A DNA stretch of 64,000 nt from JAJFUG01 sp964473155 (GTDB lineage Bacteria > Gemmatimonadota > Glassbacteria > GWA2-58-10), in NCBI GenBank assembly GCA_964473155.1, contig CAYYNT010000013.1, positions 1 through 64,000 on the forward strand. Direction: 5' to 3'. This document shows, piece after piece, positions 26,207 through 34,346 of this stretch (within the stretch, counting starts at the first letter, position 1; the number at the start of each line of letters is the position of its first letter). The notes under the pieces were generated by a model that searched no databases, was not told the origin of the DNA, and saw nothing but the letters and a program-made list of their open reading frames with translations. The position numbers and the translations under genes were made by a program.

Positions 26207-27928
26207 GTGATCAATATCGAAGTCAACAACAAGAAAATCACCGCCAAGCGCGGGGAAACCCTTCTGGACGCTCTCACGCGTTCCGGGATCAAGGTGCCGA
26301 CCCTCTGTCACCTGAGCCACCTCTTTCCAACAGGCGCCTGCCGCCTGTGCGTGGTGGAAGTCGAGGGCCAGCGCAACCTGGTTCCGAGCTGCTCTTTTCC
26401 TGCGGCAGAGGGCATGAAAGTCAAGACCCACAGCCCGCGGGCCGTGCGCGCGCGCAAGACGATCATCGAACTTCTGTTAGCCAATCATCCGGATGACTGC
26501 CTCTACTGCGTGCGCAGCCGGGACTGTACGCTGAAGGGTCTGGCCGAGGAACTGGGCGTGCGCGAGCGCCGCTACAGCGGAGACAAGAACTCTTTTGAGC
26601 TGGATGTTTCAAGCCCGGCCGTTGAGCGCGATCCCAACAAGTGCATACTGTGCGGCAAGTGCGTGCGGGTATGCGAGGAAGTGCAGGGAGTGGCGGCCAT
26701 CGATTTCATCGGACGGGGCAGCCGGGCGCATATCGGGACGGCTTTCAACGAGGGCATGAACATTTCGAGCTGTATCAACTGCGGCCAGTGTATCCTGGTC
26801 TGCCCGACCGGGGCGCTGCGCGAGCAGAGCTCGCTCAAGCAGGTTCTGGACGCGATCAAGCATCCCGAGAAAACCGTGGTGGTTCAGCATGCCCCGGCGG
26901 TCTCGGTGACCATCGGAGAGGAGTTCGGCATCCGTCAGGGTGTCGACGTGGCCGGAGTTCTTACAGCCGCGCTGCGCCAGCTCGGATTCAACCGCGTGTT
27001 CGACACCTCGTTCTCCGCGGACCTGACTATCATGGAGGAGGCCAGCGAGCTGGTTCACCGTATCCAGAACGGCGGCGTACTGCCCATGATGACCAGTTGC
27101 TCGCCCGGCTGGATCAAGTTCGTCGAGCAGTTCTACCCCGAGCTGATCCCGAACCTTTCGACCTGCAAAAGCCCGCAGCAGATGATGGGGGCGGTGATAA
27201 AGAATTATTTCGCCAAGCGCGAGGGCATCGATCCGGCCAATATCTATTCGGTCTCGATCATGCCCTGCACGGCAAAGAAATTCGAGGCCATGCGTCCGGA
27301 ACACGCCGAAAACGGCATCCCGGACATCGATGCCGTTTTGACCACCCGTGAGCTGGCCAGGCTGATCCGCACGCGCGGCCTGGACCTGAGGAATCTGGAG
27401 CCGGAGGCCCCGGATACGCCGTTCGGCTCTCGCTCAACCGCCGGAAAGCTGTTCGGCGCCTCTGGCGGCGTCATGGAGGCCGCCCTGCGCACGGCGCACT
27501 GGATGATCACCGGCGAGGACCTGAAAGACCCGGTAGTCGCGGATGTGCGCGGTCTGGGCGGAATAAAGACCGCAACGGTCAAGATTGCCAACCTGGAATT
27601 AAACATCGCTGTGGCCAATGGCCTGGGCAATGCCCGCCAGTTGATGGACGAGATACTGGAAGGCAAGCGAAACCTGCATTTCATCGAGGTCATGACCTGC
27701 CCGGGCGGCTGCGTGGGCGGCGGCGGCCAGCCGTTCTCCACAAATCTGGACGCGGTTCGCGCCAGAATGCAGGCCCTTTATACGATCGATCACGACGAGC
27801 CTGTGCGGCAGTCACATCGTAACGAATCCGTGCGGCGCCTGTACGATGATTTCCTGGAAAAACCGCTGGGCGAGCGCAGCCATCACCTTCTGCACACGCA
27901 TTACGGCAAGCGTGAGGTGCTTTTGTAA
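26207..27928 (+). CDS. hydA: [FeFe]-hydrogenase catalytic subunit (HydA/HndD)
   Basis: The 573-residue protein carries the H-cluster where H2 is made or oxidised. N-terminal accessory clusters come first: a [2Fe-2S] domain (GACRLCVVEVEGQ), the His-ligated site HPDDCLYCVRSRDC, and two [4Fe-4S] sites (CILCGKCVRVCEEV, CINCGQCILVCP). The H-cluster motifs are TSCSPGW (L1), MPCTAKKFEA (L2) and TCPGGCVGGGGQP (L3). L1 has Ser where the usual motif TSCCPxW has its second Cys; see findings. The C-terminal small subunit-like domain ends KPLGERSHHLLHTHY. With HydC and HydB it should form a trimeric NAD-linked bifurcating hydrogenase. GTG 26207 follows GAGG. Confidence 0.95.
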   Translation: MINIEVNNKKITAKRGETLLDALTRSGIKVPTLCHLSHLFPTGACRLCVVEVEGQRNLVPSCSFPAAEGMKVKTHSPRAVRARKTIIELLLANHPDDCLYCVRSRDCTLKGLAEELGVRERRYSGDKNSFELDVSSPAVERDPNKCILCGKCVRVCEEVQGVAAIDFIGRGSRAHIGTAFNEGMNISSCINCGQCILVCPTGALREQSSLKQVLDAIKHPEKTVVVQHAPAVSVTIGEEFGIRQGVDVAGVLTAALRQLGFNRVFDTSFSADLTIMEEASELVHRIQNGGVLPMMTSCSPGWIKFVEQFYPELIPNLSTCKSPQQMMGAVIKNYFAKREGIDPANIYSVSIMPCTAKKFEAMRPEHAENGIPDIDAVLTTRELARLIRTRGLDLRNLEPEAPDTPFGSRSTAGKLFGASGGVMEAALRTAHWMITGEDLKDPVVADVRGLGGIKTATVKIANLELNIAVANGLGNARQLMDEILEGKRNLHFIEVMTCPGGCVGGGGQPFSTNLDAVRARMQALYTIDHDEPVRQSHRNESVRRLYDDFLEKPLGERSHHLLHTHYGKREVLL

Positions 27929-27942
27929 AGGGACGTTATGCG

Positions 27943-27968
27943 CCGGGCGCGCCCGCGTGTGCGCCCGG
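27943..27968. repeat. CCGGGCGC/GCGCCCGG intergenic hairpin, copy 2
   Basis: The same 8 bp stem as at 9216-9235, here with a 10-base loop, follows the hydA stop and abuts repeat copy C. Confidence 0.5.
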
Positions 27969-28092
27969 GGCTGTCCCGATATGGATGCAGGGGGCGCGGC
28001 GCGCCGTGCCCCTGCGGAACTACCGTTAATGCAAACAGTTGGAGATTGCAACAGTTTGCAGAAAACCAGAACGGGAACTTTTGAGACTGCCC
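27967..28092. repeat. Interspersed MITE-like element, copy C (diverged)
   Basis: This copy aligns along its length with copy B in the same orientation: start GGGGCTGTCCC, core GGCGCGCCGTGCCCCT, shared GGAGATTGCA, end ACTTTTGAGACTGCCC. The terminal repeats are imperfect, so it is probably older. It separates hydA from the sensory hydrogenase gene and may split the cluster into transcription units. Confidence 0.7.
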
Positions 28093-28167
28093 ACTTCAGA
28101 TACAGTGATTTGAATACAGCGAACCTGACGTTCGCCAGGTGAGATAACACGAAGGAAATGTATCGCC

Positions 28168-30177
28168 ATGCTCCGTCGCACCGAAACACCTCTGATCACC
28201 ACGATCAAAGAACGCTGCCGCGTCTGCTACACCTGCGTGCGGGAATGCCCGGCCAAGGCTATCCGCATCGTGGAGGGGCAGGCCGAGGTGATCAGCGAGC
28301 GCTGTATCGGTTGCGGCAATTGCGTCAAGGTTTGCTCGCAGCACGCCAAGAGAGTGCTTAGCTCGGTGTTCAAGGTTTCAGATATACTTGAATCCGGCGG
28401 CGAGGTGGCAGTCTGTGTCGCTCCCAGTTTCGCGGCCGAGTTCACCGAGTACGATCATATGACGCTTTGCGGCATGCTGCGGCGCCTGGGATTCAAGCAT
28501 GTGCATGAGGTTGCTTTCGGTGCGGACCTGGTGGCGCGGGCATATCACAAGCTGGTGGAGGAGCGCCCGGACGGGAATTTTATCGCCACCACCTGTCCCT
28601 CGGTGGTGGCGTACGTGGAGCGCTATTACCCGAAGCTGGTAGCGAATCTTGCCCCGATTGTCTCGCCGATGGTGGCCCTCGCGCGTTTCCTTCGCCGTAT
28701 GTACGGCAGGGACACGAAGATCGTCTTTATCGGCCCCTGCATAGCCAAGAAAGGGGAAGCCGATAGTTGCAGCCTGCCCGGTGAGGTGGATGCGGTCCTG
28801 ACATTCGTCGAGCTGCGCCAGATGTTCGAGGATAAGGGGATAAAGGCTGAGGACGCGGAGCGTTCGGACTTCGATCCGCCCTATGCCGGGGAGGGAGCGC
28901 TTTTCCCGATCAGCCGCGGATTGCTGCAGGCGGCTGAAATTGACGAGAACCTGATCACCGATGACGTTGTGGTGGCCGATGGCCGAACGGGATTTGTCGA
29001 TGCGATAAAGGATTGCGACTCCGGGAACCTGAAAGCCCGCCTGCTCGAGGTCCTTTGCTGCAACGGCTGCATAATGGGCGCCGGGATGACAAGCACCGAG
29101 GCTCCCTATAGCCGCCGAGCACAGGTCAGCCGTTATGTGCGCTGGCGGATCGCTCACCCGGACGGGGAAATCAGCGACAAGGCCCGGGTCAGTCTGGACA
29201 ACCTGGATCTGAGCCGTTCTTTCCGGACCGATGACCAGCGGGTGCAGACCCCCTCGGCTGATGAGGTCCGGCGAATCATGTCCCGAATGGGTAAGCAGCG
29301 TCCTGAGGATGAGCTGAACTGCGGAGCCTGCGGCTATGAAACCTGCCTCGAACATGCCGAGGCTATTTTCAAGGGCCTTGCCGAGAGCGAGATGTGCCTG
29401 CCGTTCACGATCGAACAACTGCGCAGGACTGTGGGTGAACTGGCGGTTTCGAATGAAAAGCTGGCCTCGGCGCGTGAGGCCCTGGTCCAGTCGGAAAAGC
29501 TGGCGACTATGGGGCAGTTAGCCGCGGGCATAGCTCATGAAATCAATAATCCGCTGGGAGTAGTCCTTATGTACGCGCATATACTGATGGAGGAGGGCTG
29601 TTCCACCAGCGGAGTGCGCGAGGACTTGCAGATGATTGTGGAGCAGGCCGACCGTTGCAAGAAGATCGTGGCTGGTCTGCTGCATTTCGCCCGCCGCAAC
29701 AAAGTGGTGCGTCAGCCGGTCAACGTCAGGGAGATGCTGGAAGCGGCGCTCAGGACAGTGCCCATCCCGGAAAACGTGAATGTCGAGATCATCGACCGTC
29801 TGGGGGACTCGCCCGAGGCCGAACTGGACCGCGACCAGATGATTCAGGCCCTGACTAACCTTATCTCGAATGCGGTTACCGCGATGACAGGCGGCGGCGG
29901 TTTGACTTTAAGCTGCGCCGGGACTGCCCAAAAAGTGACTATCTCTATTTCCGACAACGGCGTTGGGATACCGAAAGAGAACATCCAGAAGATTTTTGAG
30001 CCGTTTTTCACCACCAAGAAACTGGGAGTCGGCACCGGACTGGGCCTGGCGGTGACTTACGGAATCGTGAAGATGCACCGCGGCGATATATCACTTGAAT
30101 CAAACGCCGATCCGGACGCTGGCGCCACCGGAACCACTTTCCGGATCAGCCTGCCGAGACAGGGCCGCGAGGAATAA
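28168..30177 (+). CDS. Sensory [FeFe]-hydrogenase fused to a histidine kinase
   Basis: The 669-residue protein starts with two [4Fe-4S] ferredoxin motifs (CRVCYTCVREC, CIGCGNCVKVC). An H-cluster domain follows with altered motifs: TTCPS (C143) for L1, GPCIAKK (C191) for L2, and CCNGCIMGAG (C297, C301) for L3, keeping candidate ligands but losing the usual TSCCPxW proton-relay region. A further [4Fe-4S] domain (C385, C388, C393, C410) leads to a coiled coil and a kinase core: GIAHEINNPLG (His457), NLISNAVTAM, ISDNGVGIP and GTGLGLAVTYG. This matches the histidine-kinase-linked sensory hydrogenases (group C). It probably reports H2 or redox state to the response regulators that follow. Confidence 0.9.
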   Translation: MLRRTETPLITTIKERCRVCYTCVRECPAKAIRIVEGQAEVISERCIGCGNCVKVCSQHAKRVLSSVFKVSDILESGGEVAVCVAPSFAAEFTEYDHMTLCGMLRRLGFKHVHEVAFGADLVARAYHKLVEERPDGNFIATTCPSVVAYVERYYPKLVANLAPIVSPMVALARFLRRMYGRDTKIVFIGPCIAKKGEADSCSLPGEVDAVLTFVELRQMFEDKGIKAEDAERSDFDPPYAGEGALFPISRGLLQAAEIDENLITDDVVVADGRTGFVDAIKDCDSGNLKARLLEVLCCNGCIMGAGMTSTEAPYSRRAQVSRYVRWRIAHPDGEISDKARVSLDNLDLSRSFRTDDQRVQTPSADEVRRIMSRMGKQRPEDELNCGACGYETCLEHAEAIFKGLAESEMCLPFTIEQLRRTVGELAVSNEKLASAREALVQSEKLATMGQLAAGIAHEINNPLGVVLMYAHILMEEGCSTSGVREDLQMIVEQADRCKKIVAGLLHFARRNKVVRQPVNVREMLEAALRTVPIPENVNVEIIDRLGDSPEAELDRDQMIQALTNLISNAVTAMTGGGGLTLSCAGTAQKVTISISDNGVGIPKENIQKIFEPFFTTKKLGVGTGLGLAVTYGIVKMHRGDISLESNADPDAGATGTTFRISLPRQGREE

Positions 30178-30237
30178 AGCGCCGGCCCGGAGTACGGTTT
30201 AAAGAGACCTTAACCTTTTAACAGAAGACTTCAGACA

Positions 30238-30642
30238 ATGAGCGAAAAACAGACTCCAAAAACAGTTCTTATCGTTGATGACGACAACGATTTCCTGATC
30301 CAGATGAGAATTCAGCTTCAGAACGCGGGGTATGAAGTGCTGACCGCCGAGGGACAGAAAGAGGCCGAGGAACTGCTTGCCGACACCCATCCCGATATCG
30401 CCGTTATCGATTTGATGATGGAGTATCAGGACGGAGGGTTCGTTCTGTGCCATCATATCAAGAAGAAGTACCCGGATGTGCCGGTGATCATTGTCAGCGC
30501 GGTCTACAGCGAGACCGGCATCGAGTTTGACTCAACCACGGATGAGGAGCGCTCCTGGATCAAAGCTGACCGTGTGCTGGCTAAACCCGTTAGGTTCGAG
30601 CAGATCAAGGGTGAGATCGAGCACCTGACGAAAGGTCGGTAG
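30238..30642 (+). CDS. Single-domain response regulator receiver
   Basis: The 134-residue protein is a lone receiver domain: acidic pair in LIVDDDND, phospho-acceptor Asp in AVIDLMMEYQDGG, Ser in IIVSAVYSE, Lys in VLAKPVR. It has an insert before the final strand (EFDSTTDEERSW) but no DNA-binding domain, so it works as a phosphotransfer intermediate or binds a partner. It lies between the sensory hydrogenase kinase and a receiver-kinase, 2 bp from the latter. Confidence 0.88.
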   Translation: MSEKQTPKTVLIVDDDNDFLIQMRIQLQNAGYEVLTAEGQKEAEELLADTHPDIAVIDLMMEYQDGGFVLCHHIKKKYPDVPVIIVSAVYSETGIEFDSTTDEERSWIKADRVLAKPVRFEQIKGEIEHLTKGR

Positions 30643-30644
30643 AG

Positions 30645-31808
30645 ATGGAAAAGCTGCGGATTCTGGTGACTGATGACGAACCGGGGATGCGGATGGCGGT
30701 TGTGCGCAGTCTGCGCGATTTCCGGCTGCACCTGGAAGTGATCGGTGAGGATGTGGTTTTCGAGACCGACAATGCAGGCAGCGGTGAGGAAGCTCTCGAA
30801 AAAATCAACCGGATGGCGCCGGATATCCTGCTTCTGGACCATAAACTCCCTGGAATCAGCGGCCTGGACGTACTGGAAAGGCTTTCCTCGCAGCCGCCGA
30901 AAACGCCGGTTCTGACCGTGATGATCACGGCCTACGCTTCGCTGGAAACAGCGGTCAGCGCCATCAAGAAAGGCGCGTTCGATTTCCTGGCCAAGCCGTT
31001 CACTCCAGCCGAGTTGAAAGCAACTGTGAGCAAAACCGCCGAGAACTTGATGGTTTCGCGCCAGGCGCGCCGTCTGGCGCTGGAAAAACGGCAGCTCCGC
31101 TTTCAGTTCATCTCAGTGCTGGCGCACGAGTTGAAAAGCCCGCTCAATGCGGTGGAGGGTTATCTCCGTATCATGCAGGACCAGCCCGAGGCGGTTAAAA
31201 GCAAGGAAATGCTGGATGGGATGATCGGTCGCTGCCTGACCCGAACTGAGCAGATGCGCAAGCTGATAGTGGACCTGCTTGAAATAACGCGCATCGAGAG
31301 CGGCCAGAAACGCCGCGACCTGACCGGAGTCAATATCGAGGAGATAGCCCGCCGGGCTGTCGAGACCGCTCTTCCTGAGGCCATGCAACGGCAGATTACG
31401 CTGGAACTGAAGCCTGTGCCGCAGGTCAGCCTGCAGGCCGACCGCGAGGAGATAGAAATTATCCTGAACAACCTGATCTCAAATGCGGTCAAGTACAACC
31501 GGGATGGCGGGAAGGTATTGGTCGATATTTCCGTTTCAGACGGCAAGGTGCTGATATCGGTTTCAGATACCGGGATCGGGATGACCGCCGAGGAAACAGC
31601 CATGCTGTTCAACGAATTCGTCCGGATCAAGAACGAGAAGACCCGCGGTATCCTGGGCAGCGGCCTGGGCCTTTCGATAATCAGAAAACTCGCCGCCTTT
31701 TACGGCGGTGAATGCAGCGTGCAGAGCACACCCGGTCAGGGCAGCACATTCACCGTGAGCCTTGACCCTTCAAGCGGGATGGAATCAAAGGATAATGGAA
31801 CGAAGTGA
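30645..31808 (+). CDS. Receiver-histidine kinase hybrid
   Basis: The 387-residue protein has an N-terminal receiver (LVTDDEPGM, ILLLDHKLPG, VMITAYASLE, FLAKPF) and a C-terminal kinase core: SVLAHELKSPLNAVEGYL with the phospho-acceptor His, NNLISNAVKYN, VSDTGIGM and GSGLGLSII. No membrane or output domain is seen. It probably receives a signal through its receiver and passes phosphate onward. It overlaps hydE by 14 bp, so the signalling genes and the maturases are co-transcribed. Confidence 0.9.
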   Translation: MEKLRILVTDDEPGMRMAVVRSLRDFRLHLEVIGEDVVFETDNAGSGEEALEKINRMAPDILLLDHKLPGISGLDVLERLSSQPPKTPVLTVMITAYASLETAVSAIKKGAFDFLAKPFTPAELKATVSKTAENLMVSRQARRLALEKRQLRFQFISVLAHELKSPLNAVEGYLRIMQDQPEAVKSKEMLDGMIGRCLTRTEQMRKLIVDLLEITRIESGQKRRDLTGVNIEEIARRAVETALPEAMQRQITLELKPVPQVSLQADREEIEIILNNLISNAVKYNRDGGKVLVDISVSDGKVLISVSDTGIGMTAEETAMLFNEFVRIKNEKTRGILGSGLGLSIIRKLAAFYGGECSVQSTPGQGSTFTVSLDPSSGMESKDNGTK

Positions 31809-32859
31809 CATAATCCGCTGGCTGCGGGAGGAAAGGCCTGAGACTCTTCAGGTCCTGTGGGAGACAGCCGACCGTGTCCGGTCCGCCGAGGTGGGCGATG
31901 AAGTCCATCTGCGCGGCCTGATAGAAATATCGAACCATTGCCGCCGTTCCTGTCTTTACTGCGGCCTGAGGCGCGAGAACAGCGGTTTGCGGCGCTACCG
32001 GATGAGCGAGCAGGAAATACTGGAATGCGCGTTAAAGGCCGAGGAACTGGGTTTTGGCGCCGTGGTGCTGCAAAGCGGCGAGGATCTGTGGTTCGACGAG
32101 GGCCGGATAGCCTCGATTATCCGCAGGATAAAGGAGCGCACAGCGCTGGCGGTCACACTCAGCCTGGGTGAACGCCGGGCCGAGGAATACGCGCTCTGGC
32201 AGGCGGTCGGGGCAGACCGTTACCTTTTGCGTTTCGAGACCTCCCGGAGCGAACTGTTCGAGCGTATCCATCCGCCGCTGGAACGCGGCTCTGCTGGTAG
32301 AATAAGCCTTCTGCGCCTTCTGCGCCGTTTGGGCTATGAAACAGGCGGCGGGGTGATGGTTGGAATTCCTGGCCAGACCTTGGAGGACCTGGCGGATGAC
32401 ATCCTGACCTTCAACCGTCTGGAACTGGACATGATCGGTGTGGGACCGTATATCCCGCATCCCGGGACGCCTCTGGCCGCCGAGCCGCCCGCTCCGGTGG
32501 ATCAGGCCCCGGCCAGCGATCTGATGACTTATAAGGTCCTCGCGCTGGCCCGTCTGATCTGTCCGCAGGCGAATATTCCGGCAACGACTGCACTGGCGAC
32601 GGTCAACCGCGAAAACGGGCGCGAAATGGCCCTGATGCGCGGAGCGAATATAGTGATGCCCAATCTCACTCCCGCGCGCTATCGGGCGCTGTACGAAATC
32701 TACCCGGATAAAGCCTGTGTGAGTGAGACTGTGGATATCTGCTTTTCCTGCCTTAAAGGCAGGGTCGAATCGATCGGCAGATGCGTGGGAGCGGGGCGCT
32801 GGGATTCTCCCGGTTTCAGGTTGAAAAAGGCGCTGACAGTTTCGGCGCAGGAGAACTGA
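31795..32859 (+). CDS. hydE: [FeFe]-hydrogenase H-cluster maturase HydE (radical SAM)
   Basis: The 354-residue protein has the radical SAM motif CRRSCLYC (C49, C53, C56), followed by GLRRENSGLRRYRM and GFGAVVLQSGED as in HydE, and FETSRSELFERIHP. A C-terminal CFSCLKGRVESIGRC could carry the optional second cluster seen in some HydE proteins. HydE acts on an iron-cysteine precursor during H-cluster diiron-site assembly. ATG 31795 lies inside the preceding kinase gene and fits the family N-terminus. hydG follows after 3 bp. Confidence 0.94.
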   Translation: MERSDIIRWLREERPETLQVLWETADRVRSAEVGDEVHLRGLIEISNHCRRSCLYCGLRRENSGLRRYRMSEQEILECALKAEELGFGAVVLQSGEDLWFDEGRIASIIRRIKERTALAVTLSLGERRAEEYALWQAVGADRYLLRFETSRSELFERIHPPLERGSAGRISLLRLLRRLGYETGGGVMVGIPGQTLEDLADDILTFNRLELDMIGVGPYIPHPGTPLAAEPPAPVDQAPASDLMTYKVLALARLICPQANIPATTALATVNRENGREMALMRGANIVMPNLTPARYRALYEIYPDKACVSETVDICFSCLKGRVESIGRCVGAGRWDSPGFRLKKALTVSAQEN

Positions 32860-32862
32860 ACG

Positions 32863-34290
32863 ATGAAAACGCTGGCTCCCATGACCCTGAGTGAAAGGGC
32901 CATGGATTTTATAGATGACGAACGGATAGAGAATCTGCTTTCCGGAATACGGCCCGAAATAAAGCAGGTTGAGGACGTGATTGCCAAAAGCCTGGGTAAG
33001 CAGGCCTTGAACCTGGATGAGACCGCAATACTCCTTCGGGCTGACTCGCCCGAGGCGGTGGAAATGATTTTCGAGGCGGCGCGCCGCCTGAAGCGGGAGG
33101 TGTACGGCAACCGGATCGTTCTTTTCGCCCCGCTCTATATCGGCAACCACTGCGTCAACGACTGCGCCTACTGCGCTTTCCGGCGCAGCAACCCCGAGTC
33201 CGTGCGCCGTACTCTCTCGCAGCCGGAAGTGGTGCGCCAGGTGGAAGCCCTGGAGAGCCGCGGACACAAGCGCCTTATCCTGGTGTTCGGCGAGCACCCT
33301 CTGTACGACGCCGAGTTTATCGCCGAGACGGCCCGCACAGTCTACGGAGTGCATCAAGGCTGCGGCGGCGAGATACGCCGGGTGAATATCAACGCCGCGC
33401 CGCTCGACCATGAGGGCTATCGGATAGTCAAGGCCGCCGGGATCGGGACATATCAGATATTTCAGGAAACATATCACCATGAGACCTATGCCCGGATTCA
33501 TCCTGCCGGGACGCGCAAAGCGGATTACCTCTGGCGTCTGGATGGTCCCGGCCGGGCGATAGACTCAGGTTGTGACGATGTCGGGATCGGGGCGCTGTTC
33601 GGACTGGCCGACTGGCGTTTCGAGGTGCTGGGGCTGGTCGCCCATGCCCTGCACCTTCAGGAAAACCACGGTGTCGGGCCGCATACGATCAGTTTTCCGC
33701 GAATCCAACCGGCCCAGGGAGTTCGGCACTCCAGCGCCCACCTGGTGAGTGACGGTGATTTCAAGCGCCTGGTGGCGGTGCTCCGTCTGGCCGTACCCTA
33801 CACGGGCCTGATCTGCACGGCCCGCGAGAATGCCGCTGTCCGGCGTGAAATCATGAATTTCGGAGTGAGCCAGATCGACGCTGGCAGCCGGATCGAACTG
33901 GGAGGTTACACCGAGTGCGGCGACTCCCAGCTTATGGAGCGCGAACAGTTCTGCCTGGGCGATATACGCAGCCTGGATGAGGTTATGCATGAGCTGTTGC
34001 AGGACGGATTCCTGCCCAGTTTCTGCACCGCCTGCTACCGTCTTGGACGCACGGGCGAGCATTTCATGGAGTTCGCCATTCCTGGATTCATCAAGCGGTT
34101 CTGCACCCCCAATGCCCTGACCACCCTGACCGAATACCTCGTGGATTACGCCTCTCCGGAAACGCGGGCGCTGGGGGAAGAAGCAGTCCGGCAAGAGGTT
34201 CTGAAGATGGAGGACAGTCCTCTCAAGGCGCGATTACTCGACAAACTGGACCGGATAGGCAAGGACGGAGAGCGGGATCTTTATTTCTGA
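32863..34290 (+). CDS. hydG: [FeFe]-hydrogenase maturase HydG (tyrosine lyase, radical SAM)
   Basis: The 475-residue protein has the radical SAM motif CVNDCAYC (C97, C101, C104) and a C-terminal CX2CX22C motif (CTACYR to FC) for the auxiliary cluster holding the dangler iron. NAAPLDHEGYRIVKAAGIGT, YQETYHHETYARIHPAG-like sequence and DDVGIGALFGL are HydG family markers. HydG cleaves tyrosine to make the CO and CN ligands of the H-cluster. It lies directly after hydE. Confidence 0.95.
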   Translation: MKTLAPMTLSERAMDFIDDERIENLLSGIRPEIKQVEDVIAKSLGKQALNLDETAILLRADSPEAVEMIFEAARRLKREVYGNRIVLFAPLYIGNHCVNDCAYCAFRRSNPESVRRTLSQPEVVRQVEALESRGHKRLILVFGEHPLYDAEFIAETARTVYGVHQGCGGEIRRVNINAAPLDHEGYRIVKAAGIGTYQIFQETYHHETYARIHPAGTRKADYLWRLDGPGRAIDSGCDDVGIGALFGLADWRFEVLGLVAHALHLQENHGVGPHTISFPRIQPAQGVRHSSAHLVSDGDFKRLVAVLRLAVPYTGLICTARENAAVRREIMNFGVSQIDAGSRIELGGYTECGDSQLMEREQFCLGDIRSLDEVMHELLQDGFLPSFCTACYRLGRTGEHFMEFAIPGFIKRFCTPNALTTLTEYLVDYASPETRALGEEAVRQEVLKMEDSPLKARLLDKLDRIGKDGERDLYF

Positions 34291-34346
34291 TTGGCTGTTT
34301 TGCCTGTCAAGCCGGGGAAAAAGACTGTTGTGAATGGAGCGATAGA

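Noticed and set aside
24461..26431. 656-codon open frame antisense to hydB
   Set aside because: Long antisense frames are common opposite GC-rich genes; it has no recognisable motifs and hydB is certain.
32032..33501. 489-codon open frame antisense to hydE/hydG
   Set aside because: It is a shadow of two well-supported genes, with no domain signal.
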